Assembly: GCA_964483145.1 (NCBI GenBank)
Contig: CAZAAK010000002.1
Span: 9,699 to 73,698, forward strand
Origin: Colimorpha sp964483145
Lineage (GTDB): Bacteria; Bacteroidota; Bacteroidia; Bacteroidales; P3
Direction of reading: 5' to 3'
Length of the DNA stretch: 64,000 nt
Shown here piece by piece: positions 42,960-50,367 of the stretch (position 1 is its first letter; each line of letters starts with the position of its first letter). The position numbers and the translations under genes were made by a program. The notes below the pieces were generated by a model. That model was not told the origin of the DNA. It searched no databases and saw nothing but the letters and a program-made list of their open reading frames with translations.

Positions 42960-43428
42960 TTGAAAGATTATTTATCTGTTTCTTTATTCTGTGTATTCGC
43001 GTTTGTATATTCGTTTCGGTTGTTGATAACATTTGGGCTATCTCGCTTTGTTTCCAGCCATCGAGGTATAGTCTTATTAATTGTTGGTCCTTTTCTGGCA
43101 ACAAAGCTATTATTTCTGTCAACGCCTGCAGCTGGCTAGTGTCGGGCGCTGCCGCTGTATAGTCTGAATACGAAACAAATTGACAATTTTGATGTTGGTT
43201 ATTTCTGCGTTGCCAACTGATACCAGTATTCAGCACAATGCGCCACACCCAAGTGATTGGTTTATATGTCGGCCGATAATTTTGCCAACTTATCCACAAA
43301 TTGACGATAGCCTCCTGTCTGAGATCCTCGAAATCCATCTCATTGCCTTTGGCAAACGACCGACATAATTTGTCAATGGCACGGCTGTGCTGGTCTATGA
43401 GGTTCAGAAATGGATGTTTTGGGTTCAT
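42952..43428 (-). CDS. ECF-type RNA polymerase sigma factor
   Basis: 158 residues. Sigma-70 region 2 (MDFEDLRQEAIVNLWISWQNYRPTYKPITWVWRIVLNT) and region 4 (LPEKDQQLIRLYLDGWKQSEIAQMLSTTETNIQTRIHRIKKQI), as in short ECF sigmas. Overlaps the next gene by 8 nt. No TAnnTTTG box lies upstream, which would fit autoregulation by the ECF sigma itself (inference). Confidence 0.93.
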   Translation of the reverse strand: MNPKHPFLNLIDQHSRAIDKLCRSFAKGNEMDFEDLRQEAIVNLWISWQNYRPTYKPITWVWRIVLNTGISWQRRNNQHQNCQFVSYSDYTAAAPDTSQLQALTEIIALLPEKDQQLIRLYLDGWKQSEIAQMLSTTETNIQTRIHRIKKQINNLSNE

Positions 43429-43907
43429 TGTCTATCCGTCTTGAATACTTTGCCCCTATTAAACGCACAATGAAACAAAAAATCACATCCCAAAGAAAAA
43501 ATTGAAGTTGATGCTTCTGTAATTATAGGATATTCAGCTATTTATTGCTGTCCGATTATTTATTGTTGTCCGATAAAACTCAAAAAGACATGCCACGCAT
43601 GCGCGAAGCCCAATAAAATTGTACTTCGGGCGTTCTTTTCTGGAAAGTAAGCTCCCCCCCCCTTATCGCAAGTGTTGGTTTAGGTGGTGCTTTGCGCATC
43701 TCATTGTCGGTGCTCTCGTCCCACGTTTTTGTCAAGATTTTCCATGAATGCGACAAAATGCATGTAGCACATAGGCGTAAGGCGAATTATGGTGAACACT
43801 TTGGTAAAAGCACAATGTCCTTTGACACTCCGAAAAGAATGTGGGCATATGCAAGCATGCTCTGTCCTGCTAGATAATCCATGCCTAGGCGTCAAAGTAT
43901 GGGTAAC
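43429..43907. other. Gene-poor stretch upstream of the sigma operon
   Basis: About 480 bp. Contains an 18-bp tandem duplication at 43540-43575 (listed) but no credible gene. A minus-strand frame of 64 codons at 43701-43895 has no recognisable family. Confidence 0.45.
43540..43575. repeat. Tandem 18-bp repeat, also related to 63946-63967
   Basis: ATTTATTGCTGTCCGATT (43540-43557) followed by ATTTATTGTTGTCCGATA (43558-43575), then AAACT. A further partial copy, ATTATTGCTGTCCGGTAAAA, is at 63946 near the window edge. The consensus TTATTGyTGTCCGrTAAAACT may be an insertion-sequence end; I cannot name it. Confidence 0.6.
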
Positions 43908-44023
43908 TTCGTCTTTTTGTTTACCTTTTACTTAGGTTTCTTTTACTCTTTGTTTACCTAACCTAAACAAAAGGTAAATAAAAGGTAAAAGAAACCTAAG
44001 TAAAAGGTAAACAAAAAGACGAA
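43908..44023. repeat. 116-bp palindromic 11-bp-unit element, copy 3 (best preserved)
   Basis: Ends TTCGTCT (43908-43914) and AGACGAA (44017-44023) are perfect inverted repeats. Left 11-mers start at 43915, 43926, 43937, 43948; hinge TAA at 43959-43961; right 11-mers start at 43962, 43973, 43984, 43995, 44006 (CCTAAACAAAA, GGTAAATAAAA, GGTAAAAGAAA, CCTAAGTAAAA, GGTAAACAAAA). The two outermost units on each side are perfect complements; inner pairs have one or two mismatches. Same 116-bp plan as the copies at 5451 and 30359. Confidence 0.92.
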
Positions 44024-44035
44024 CCCACCTACAAC

Positions 44036-44703
44036 TATAAGGAATGTTCATACTCCATACTTGGCTTGGTTGGGTTACCTCCAAAGTCCTTAATAGGTAA
44101 GGCATCACGTATTGCGTCTACCGCCCTTAGAGAGACACTTTTGAGGGTATATGGCCTTAATCCCCATTAGCTGCATCAGTCTTCGCACATGTTTAGGGTT
44201 AACTGCAATCCAATTCAGTGCCAGCATATTAGCCATTGACAGTACTCTAGCAGTGAGGCGGTCCCTAAATATCGATCCATTTCTTCCTTGATTCGAAGAT
44301 TTTCTTCGCTTTCGCCTTTGGGGTTATAATGCAGTGTGTTACGATTAAACTTCATCAACTTGCAAATCTATTTGGGTTTAAGCCTGCGGGGCGCCTTCTC
44401 ACCATCTCGGCTATCTCACTTTCGGTCTGGCATCCTTGCAGGATTTCGCAAAAAAATCACACGCTATTGTCATCTGCCCCATTTCCTTTAGGAGTTCTCG
44501 TTGTCCATCTTGAGTTTCAATAGTTCCTTTTTACTATCGGCCGGCTTTTCAAATGCTTGGGCTGAGCTCAGCTAGAAATTTCGACTTCCATTCCACTATC
44601 TTTTGTGTCAATTCAAATCGTTTGGCTGTTCGGCGATAGTCTCTTTCTCCTTGGCAGTCTCTATGGCTCCTTTTGACTTAAAGGCTGACGTAAACTTGCT
44701 CAT
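44036..44703 (-). pseudogene. Decayed IS3-family transposase (OrfA and OrfB fragments)
   Basis: Six-frame reading of the minus strand gives IS3-family pieces separated by frameshifts and stops. OrfA: MSKFTSAFKSKGAIETAKEK, then in another frame AKRFELTQKIVEWKSKF, then AQAFEKPADSKKELLKLK. OrfB: GESEENLRIKEEMDR, ALNWIAVNPKHVRRLMQLMG, IKAIYPQKCLSKGG, and finally VMPYLLRTLEVTQPSQVWSM (start of the rve domain). A promoter box TATCTTTG sits at 44733-44740. OrfB is cut off just after the TDITYI-like segment, at about 44036, where repeat copy 3 begins. The rest of the catalytic domain is absent. Confidence 0.8.
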
Positions 44704-44740
44704 CCAAACCATGTTTAGTCCTGTTTTTGCTGCAAAGATA

Positions 44741-45082
44741 CATTTTTTTGAGTTCCAATGCGGCCAGTCTAAATTTTCGGGGGATTATACCCTGTTGGGT
44801 AATTGTATCCAAACACATACATATATAAAGTGTTGGTTAAGTGAGTGATATAACATTTTGGGAAAGTCACGTCTCGTTAACTTATTGTGCATATATCTGA
44901 TAAACAGCATGTTGAAAGATTCTACTCATTATTTCGCTGTTCAATTAGTCAAAATGGTTTTTTTAAGAGGCATTTTGGTTTTTTGCAAAGTGTTTGTTAG
45001 ATAGATGAGTAAAAAAATCTTTTTTTTGATAGGTTGATTTTCAATATGTTGAATAAAATTTCAAAGGAAAACGAAAAAAATA
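44741..45082. other. AT-rich stretch between IS3 remnant and tRNA operon
   Basis: About 340 bp, no gene, hairpin or repeat that I can support. Confidence 0.4.
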
Positions 45083-45114
45083 TTTGGTCTGTTGCGAAAA
45101 AAGTAATATCTTTG
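45083..45114 (+). promoter_or_regulatory. Promoter of the tRNA-tuf-secE-rpoBC operon
   Basis: TTTG at 45083-45086, 20-bp spacer, TATCTTTG at 45107-45114; the first tRNA begins 45 nt later. Confidence 0.8.
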
Positions 45115-45159
45115 CAACCTCAAATCGAGAGAACGAGAGTTGTTTGACAAGCTGTAAAA

Positions 45160-45232
45160 GCCGATGTAACTCAGTTGGTAGAGTAGCTGATTTGTAATCA
45201 GCCTGTCGGGGGTTCGAGTCCCTTCATCGGCT
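45160..45232 (+). tRNA. tRNA-Thr (UGU)
   Basis: Acceptor GCCGATG / CATCGGC, discriminator T, anticodon arm CTGAT TTGTA ATCAG centred on TGT. First of four tRNAs ahead of tuf. Confidence 0.95.
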
Positions 45233-45269
45233 CGGATTCTTCACCGTCTGAGGATTTGGTAAGAAACAT

Positions 45270-45351
45270 GGGGAAGTCGCATAGTGGCAATTGCAACAGA
45301 CTGTAAATCTGTCCTCTTCGGAGTTCAGTGGTTCGAGTCCACTCTTCCCCA
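45270..45351 (+). tRNA. tRNA-Tyr (GUA)
   Basis: Acceptor GGGGAAG / CTTCCCC, anticodon loop with GTA (CAGA CTGTAAA TCTG), long variable arm as in class II tRNAs. 82 nt. Confidence 0.95.
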
Positions 45352-45366
45352 CGAACCCAAAAAGAA

Positions 45367-45439
45367 GCGGAAGTAGCTCATTTGGTAGAGCGATAGCCTT
45401 CCAAGCTATAGGTGGCGGGTTCGAGCCCCGTCTTCCGCT
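45367..45439 (+). tRNA. tRNA-Gly (UCC)
   Basis: Acceptor GCGGAAG / CTTCCGC, anticodon loop CTTCCAA with TCC, T-loop TTCGAGC. Confidence 0.95.
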
Positions 45440-45496
45440 CGAAACTTGGCGGAGACAGGCAAGAGTAACGCCTGCACTTCGGTTCAGGGTAAAAAA

Positions 45497-45569
<73 letters not shown>

Positions 45570-45671
45570 CTTTTTTTATGCAGAAATGCAAAAAACCGCA
45601 CGAGGACGAGAGCATTTTTTCGCCCTCGTTAGATGTGAAAGAGTATTGTTAACATTTAATACGTATTAAAC

Positions 45672-46859
45672 ATGGCAAAAGAAAAATTTGATCGTTCAAA
45701 ACCGCACGTCAACATCGGTACAATCGGCCACGTTGACCACGGCAAAACCACTCTGACCGCTGCTATCACCAAGGTATTGGCTGAGAAGGGTCTCTCCGAG
45801 GTTAAGTCCTTTGATTCCATTGACTCCGCTCCCGAAGAGAAAGAGCGTGGTATCACCATTAACACCGCTCACGTCGAGTATCAGACTGCTACTCGTCACT
45901 ATGCTCACGTTGACTGCCCAGGTCATGCTGACTATGTCAAGAATATGGTCACTGGTGCTGCTCAGATGGACGGTGCTATTTTGGTCGTTGCCGCTACCGA
46001 TGGTCCTATGCCCCAGACCCGTGAGCATATTCTGCTTGCCCGTCAGGTTGGCGTTCCTCAGTTGGTTGTTTTCATGAATAAGTGCGATCTTGTTGACGAT
46101 CCCGAACTGCTAGACCTCGTTGAGATGGAAATCCGTGAGCTTTTGAGCTCTTACGACTATGACGGTGACAACATCCCCGTTATCCGTGGTTCCGCTCTTG
46201 CCGCTTTGAATGGTGAGCCTTCTGGTATTAAGAATGTAGAGGATCTAATGGATGCTGTTGACAATTGGATTCCTCTGCCTCCGCGTGCTGTTGACAAGCC
46301 TTTCTTGATGCCTATTGAGGACGTCTTCTCTATCACTGGCCGTGGTACTGTAGGTACCGGTCGTATTGAAACTGGTGTGATTCACACGGGTGACCCCGTT
46401 GACATCATCGGAATGGGTGCTGAGAAGTTGAAGAGCACAGTCACTGGTGTTGAGATGTTCCGCAAAATCCTAGATGAAGGTGAGGCTGGTGACAATGTTG
46501 GTCTGTTGCTCCGTGGTATTGACAAGGACGAGATCCGTCGTGGTATGGTTATCGCTGCTCCTGGTTCAGTTCATCCCCATCACGAGTTCGAGGCTGCCGT
46601 TTATATCTTGAAGAAGGAAGAAGGTGGACGCCACACGCCTTTCCACAACAAGTATCGTCCGCAGTTCTATTTCCGTACGACCGATGTTACCGGTGAGATT
46701 ACTCTTCCCGATGGTCGCGAGATGGTTATGCCTGGCGATAACTTGACTATCCATGTCAACCTTATCTCTGATATCGCTTTGAACGAGAACTTGAACTTTG
46801 CTATCCGTGAGGGCGGCCGCACTGTTGGTTCTGGTCAGGTTACCAAGATTATTGAATAA
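45672..46859 (+). CDS. tuf: Elongation factor Tu
   Basis: 395 residues, GTPase delivering aminoacyl-tRNA. G1 GHVDHGKTTLTAAI, G3 DCPGHADYVKNM, G4 NKCDLVDD, and intact domains 2 and 3 ending VGSGQVTKIIE. Very biased codon use toward C/T-ending codons, as expected for a highly expressed gene. Lies between the four tRNAs and tRNA-Trp/secE. Confidence 0.99.
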   Translation: MAKEKFDRSKPHVNIGTIGHVDHGKTTLTAAITKVLAEKGLSEVKSFDSIDSAPEEKERGITINTAHVEYQTATRHYAHVDCPGHADYVKNMVTGAAQMDGAILVVAATDGPMPQTREHILLARQVGVPQLVVFMNKCDLVDDPELLDLVEMEIRELLSSYDYDGDNIPVIRGSALAALNGEPSGIKNVEDLMDAVDNWIPLPPRAVDKPFLMPIEDVFSITGRGTVGTGRIETGVIHTGDPVDIIGMGAEKLKSTVTGVEMFRKILDEGEAGDNVGLLLRGIDKDEIRRGMVIAAPGSVHPHHEFEAAVYILKKEEGGRHTPFHNKYRPQFYFRTTDVTGEITLPDGREMVMPGDNLTIHVNLISDIALNENLNFAIREGGRTVGSGQVTKIIE

Positions 46860-46876
46860 GGAACAATCCGAAAATA

Positions 46877-46901
46877 AAGGCGCGATATATAATCGCGCCT
46901 T
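46877..46901 (+). other. Hairpin between tuf and tRNA-Trp
   Basis: Perfect 10-bp stem AAGGCGCGAT (46877-46886) / ATCGCGCCTT (46892-46901), 5-nt loop, no T-run. It is therefore more likely a processing or attenuation structure than a full terminator. Confidence 0.6.
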
Positions 46902-46905
46902 ACCT

Positions 46906-46979
46906 AGGGGCATAGTTAAATGGTATAATGCCGGTCTCCAAAACCGATGTTGGGAGTTCGATTCTCTCTGCCCCTGCCA
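46906..46979 (+). tRNA. tRNA-Trp (CCA), with encoded CCA end
   Basis: Acceptor AGGGGCA / TGCCCCT, discriminator G, then CCA at 46977-46979. Anticodon loop TCTCCAAAA with CCA. Unlike the other tRNAs here, its 3' CCA is encoded. Placed between tuf and secE. Confidence 0.94.
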
Positions 46980-46993
46980 AAAATTGATATCAA

Positions 46994-47209
46994 ATGGCCA
47001 AGATAGGTAATTATGTAAAAGAGAGCTACGACGAATTGGTGCACAAGGTGTCGTGGCCATCGTTCAAAGAGTTGCAGAGTAGTGCAGTTGTTGTTGCCGT
47101 TGCAGCTCTTATTTTCGCCCTTGTTGTGTTCTTGATGGATTTCGTGTTTGGGGCTCAGAACATGGGGTGGAAGGGCTTACTTGGATACTTTTACGCTTTA
47201 TTTGGATAA
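46994..47209 (+). CDS. secE: Preprotein translocase subunit SecE
   Basis: 71 residues, the short single-helix form. MAKIGNYVKESYDELVHKVSWPS is the conserved amphipathic segment (KVSWP motif), followed by one transmembrane helix (VVVAVAALIFALVVFLMDFV). Stabilises SecY. 14 bp after tRNA-Trp. Confidence 0.95.
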   Translation: MAKIGNYVKESYDELVHKVSWPSFKELQSSAVVVAVAALIFALVVFLMDFVFGAQNMGWKGLLGYFYALFG

Positions 47210-47346
47210 GTTCTGGCAGACAGCAAAGTCTTGCTTCCCAATTTTTTGAGACTTGGCATCTGTCATGCTTGTCCAATTATTGTACGTTTGCTCCGGCAGT
47301 CGTCGTGGAGCGGATGAGTATAAATCATTATTCTTTAAGCAACAAC

Positions 47347-47895
47347 ATGGAGCAGCAGTCTAAGAAATGGTATGTCGTCAAGGCGATAAGCGGTAAAGAG
47401 AAAAAAGCCAAAGAGTACATCGAAAGCGAGATGGCCAAAAGAGGTTGGAGCAGTGATGTGCCTCAGGTGCTTGTTCCTACCGAGAAGGTCGTTTCGATTC
47501 GTAACGGGAAGAAAGTGGTCAAAGACCGCACATATCTCCCAGGTTACGTTTTGATAGAGGCCGACTTGCGTGACGAGATCATTCCTGTCATCCAAAATGT
47601 GCCCAATGTGTTGGACTTTCTCCGCGAGGCTGGTAATGGCAACCCTATTCCCATGCGTCAAGTGGAGATTAATCGTATTTTGGGTAAGTTGGACGACCAG
47701 TTGGATGCTATTGAGGGCAATGGTGACACCTTTCTGGAGGGAGAGTGCGTCAAAGTTATTGACGGTCCGTTCAGCAGTTTTGCCGGCATTGTCGAGGAGG
47801 TTAACGACGAGAAGAAGAAATTGAAAGTTACGGTCAAGATTTTCGGTCGGAAGACTCCTTTGGAACTCAGCTACAATCAAGTTGAGAAAGAGTAG
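47347..47895 (+). CDS. nusG: Transcription termination/antitermination factor NusG
   Basis: 182 residues: NGN domain (KKWYVVKAISGKEKKAKEYI, RTYLPGYVLIEADL) and C-terminal KOW domain (EGECVKVIDGPFSSFAGIVEEV). Start at ATG 47347 (MEQQSKKWYVVKA); a longer frame reaches back into secE and is not the family N-terminus. The 137-bp gap from secE contains pairing segments (GACAG...CTGTC, AAGTC...GACTT) that might be a processing hairpin. Confidence 0.96.
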   Translation: MEQQSKKWYVVKAISGKEKKAKEYIESEMAKRGWSSDVPQVLVPTEKVVSIRNGKKVVKDRTYLPGYVLIEADLRDEIIPVIQNVPNVLDFLREAGNGNPIPMRQVEINRILGKLDDQLDAIEGNGDTFLEGECVKVIDGPFSSFAGIVEEVNDEKKKLKVTVKIFGRKTPLELSYNQVEKE

Positions 47896-47937
47896 TGACT
47901 GTTTTTAACTAACAAAATTCAAAAAGTTTAAATCAAA

Positions 47938-48381
47938 ATGGCAAAAGAAGTTGCAGGATTGATTAAATTACAAATCAAAGGTGGTGCTGCTAACCCCGCT
48001 CCCCCAGTCGGACCCGCTTTGGGTGCCAAGGGCGTGAACATCATGGAGTTTTGCAAGCAGTTCAATGCACGTACTCAGGATAAGGCCGGCAAGATTGTGC
48101 CTGTCATTATTACTGTGTACACCGATAAGTCCTTTGATTTTGTAGTTAAAAATCCCCCTGTTGCCGTGTCGTTGAAAGAAGTTGCCAAGGCAGCCAAAGG
48201 TTCTGGAGAACCCAATCGTGTCAAGGTCGCTTCCGTGACTTGGGAACAGGTACGTCAGATTGCAGAAACCAAGATGCCTGACCTCAACTGTTTCACTATT
48301 GAATCAGCTATGAGTATGGTTGCTGGTACTGCACGTAGCATGGGTATCACTGTCAAGGGTGAGAACCCACTTGCAAAGTGA
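47938..48381 (+). CDS. rplK: 50S ribosomal protein L11 (uL11)
   Basis: 147 residues: IKLQIKGGAANPAPPVGPALG, GVNIMEFCKQFNA, C-terminal rRNA-binding domain ending MSMVAGTARSMGITVKGE. Normal length. Binds the GTPase-associated region of 23S rRNA. Confidence 0.98.
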   Translation: MAKEVAGLIKLQIKGGAANPAPPVGPALGAKGVNIMEFCKQFNARTQDKAGKIVPVIITVYTDKSFDFVVKNPPVAVSLKEVAKAAKGSGEPNRVKVASVTWEQVRQIAETKMPDLNCFTIESAMSMVAGTARSMGITVKGENPLAK

Positions 48382-48446
48382 AGCTAAAACATTAACAGTG
48401 GTAGCATCGCCAATTAACGGTGCGGTGACCACAAAAACAAAGAATC

Positions 48447-49142
48447 ATGGCAAAATTATCCAAGAAACAGAAAGAAGCTTTAGCCAAATTCGACAAGACT
48501 AATGTCTACTCCCTTGAAGAGGCTGTTGAGGTTGTGAAGAACATCACCTACACCAAATTTGATGCATCTGTGGATATCGATGTCCGTTTGGGTGTTGATC
48601 CCCGTAAAGCCAATCAGATGGTCCGTGGTAGTGTAACATTGCCTCATGGAACGGGTAAGACTGTTCGCGTTCTTGTTCTCTGTACTCCCGACAAGGAGGA
48701 AGAGGCTAAGGCCGCTGGTGCCGATTACTATGGTTTAGACGATTATATCGCCAAGATCAAAGGTGGTTGGACTGACGTTGATGTTATCATTACCATGCCC
48801 AGTTGCATGCCTAAGATTGGTGCGCTAGGTCGTATTCTCGGTCCCCGAGGTTTGATGCCCAACCCCAAGACGGGTACTGTTACAATGGAAGTTGGCAAGG
48901 CTGTCCAGGAGGCTAAGGCTGGTAAGATTGACTTCAAGGTTGATAAGTTTGGTATCATCCATACTGCCGTTGCAAAGTGCTCCTTCGACAACAACAAGAT
49001 TGTTGACAACGCTCGTGAGGTCCTTCAGGCAATCATCAAACTGAAGCCCTCTGCTGCCAAGGGAACTTATGTGAAGAGCATTACTCTCAGCAGTACGATG
49101 AGTGCTGGTGTCAAGGTTGATACCAAAGCCGCTACCCTGTAA
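48447..49142 (+). CDS. rplA: 50S ribosomal protein L1 (uL1)
   Basis: 231 residues. Characteristic TKFDASVDIDVRLGVDPRKA, VTLPHGTGK, and GRILGPRGLMPNPKTGTV. In other bacteria L1 also represses its own mRNA. Confidence 0.98.
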   Translation: MAKLSKKQKEALAKFDKTNVYSLEEAVEVVKNITYTKFDASVDIDVRLGVDPRKANQMVRGSVTLPHGTGKTVRVLVLCTPDKEEEAKAAGADYYGLDDYIAKIKGGWTDVDVIITMPSCMPKIGALGRILGPRGLMPNPKTGTVTMEVGKAVQEAKAGKIDFKVDKFGIIHTAVAKCSFDNNKIVDNAREVLQAIIKLKPSAAKGTYVKSITLSSTMSAGVKVDTKAATL

Positions 49143-49165
49143 CTTTTTAATTTATTGAAATCATT

Positions 49166-49702
49166 ATGAGAAAAGAACTTAAGGACCAGCTAATTGACCA
49201 ACTTTGCGAGGAGATTAAAGCCTACCCCCTCATCTATATTGCTGACATGGGTGGTTTGAATTCTGCGCAGACCAGCAAATTGCGTCGTTCTGCATTTCGC
49301 AAGGAAGTCAAGTTGGAGGTCGTAAAGAACACTCTTTTGATAAAGGCATTGGAAAAAACAGGAATGGATTATTCCGAGCTTTTCCCAGTGATTAAGGGTG
49401 AGACCGCCATAATGCTTTCCAACACCAACAATGCTCCTGCCAAACTTATCAAGGAGTTTCGTGCAAACGAAAAAGGTGCAAAGAAACCCATCTTGAAGGG
49501 TGCCTATGTTGAGGAGTGCTTTTACATTGGCGAAGAGAATCTTGAGGCACTTGTTAACATCAAGTCCAAGAATGAGCTCATTGCTGATGTGGTTGCTCTA
49601 CTTCAATCCCCCATCAAGAATGTCGTTTCGCAGCTCCAGTCGGGTGCCAATACTATCACTGGTGTACTGAAAACATTAGAGGAGAAAGCCGAACAGGCTT
49701 AA
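49166..49702 (+). CDS. rplJ: 50S ribosomal protein L10 (uL10)
   Basis: 178 residues. N-terminal rRNA-binding domain (KDQLIDQLCEEIKAYPLIYI, TSKLRRSAFRK), stalk base, and helical C-terminus for binding L7/L12 dimers. Followed by rplL. Confidence 0.96.
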   Translation: MRKELKDQLIDQLCEEIKAYPLIYIADMGGLNSAQTSKLRRSAFRKEVKLEVVKNTLLIKALEKTGMDYSELFPVIKGETAIMLSNTNNAPAKLIKEFRANEKGAKKPILKGAYVEECFYIGEENLEALVNIKSKNELIADVVALLQSPIKNVVSQLQSGANTITGVLKTLEEKAEQA

Positions 49703-49784
49703 GAACATCGGGTTGGACCCCGTTAAAAGTCCAACAGAAACAACAAACAATTAGTAAACACAACACTTTTAAAACAATAAAGTC

Positions 49785-50165
49785 ATGGCAGACATCAAAG
49801 CTATTGCTGAAGAATTAGTAAACTTAACCGTAAAAGAAGTTAAAGAACTTGCAGACGTTCTGAAAGAAGAATATGGTATCGAACCCGCTGCTGCTGCAGT
49901 TGCTGCAGTTGCAGTTCCCGCTGCTGGTGCAGCTGCCGTTGAGGAAAAAACCTCTTTCGATGTTATTTTAAAGGGCGTTTCTGACACTACCAAGAAATTG
50001 GCCGTTGTTAAGGCTGTCAAGGATCTTGCTAGCTTGGGCTTGAAAGAGTCGAAGGAGCTCGTTGACGGCGCTCCCAAGACCGTTAAAGAGGGTGTCAGCA
50101 AGGAAGAAGCTGAATCTCTGAAAAAGGCTCTCGAAGAAGCTGGTGCTGAGGTCGAGGTTAAATAG
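49785..50165 (+). CDS. rplL: 50S ribosomal protein L7/L12 (bL12)
   Basis: 126 residues. N-terminal dimerisation helices, Ala-rich hinge (AAAVAAVAVPAAGAAAVEE), and C-terminal domain EKTSFDVILKGVSDTTKKL, VDGAPKTVKEGVSKEEAE. Recruits translational GTPases. Confidence 0.98.
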   Translation: MADIKAIAEELVNLTVKEVKELADVLKEEYGIEPAAAAVAAVAVPAAGAAAVEEKTSFDVILKGVSDTTKKLAVVKAVKDLASLGLKESKELVDGAPKTVKEGVSKEEAESLKKALEEAGAEVEVK

Positions 50166-50186
50166 TTTTAGCCATCCGATTTTCTT

Positions 50187-50227
50187 GAGGAATAGGGCCT
50201 CCGGTGCATCCGGAGTGCCTATTCCTC
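50187..50227 (+). promoter_or_regulatory. Large hairpin between rplL and rpoB (attenuator/processing site)
   Basis: Nested stem GAGGAATAGG / CCTATTCCTC enclosing CCTCCGG / CCGGAG, 22 nt after the rplL stop. No T-run follows, so it probably attenuates or is cleaved, matching the known rplL-rpoB attenuator position in other bacteria (by analogy). Confidence 0.65.
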
Positions 50228-50367
50228 ATTGCTATACAGATTTGTTTTAGGTATTCTAACGTGCCGAAAACGTCTTTGTTTAGGTTCTCTTATCTCTCGC
50301 AACCATCGAGCAGTAGCAAATTCAATAAAGCTTATAAAAGTACTGGTTCAAATTAAATTTAAGTCCC

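Noticed and set aside
43701..43895. 64-codon minus-strand frame left of repeat copy 3 as the missing half of the IS3 transposase
   Set aside because: Its translation has no D-D-E-like rve motifs and does not continue the interrupted OrfB.
43908..44023. Repeat copy 3 as a simple transcription terminator
   Set aside because: It is 116 bp with a fixed 11-bp step, is A/T-rich rather than GC-rich, and copies 1 and 2 do not form a good hairpin.
46877..46901. Hairpin after tuf as operon terminator
   Set aside because: No T-run follows and tRNA-Trp/secE continue immediately without a visible new promoter.
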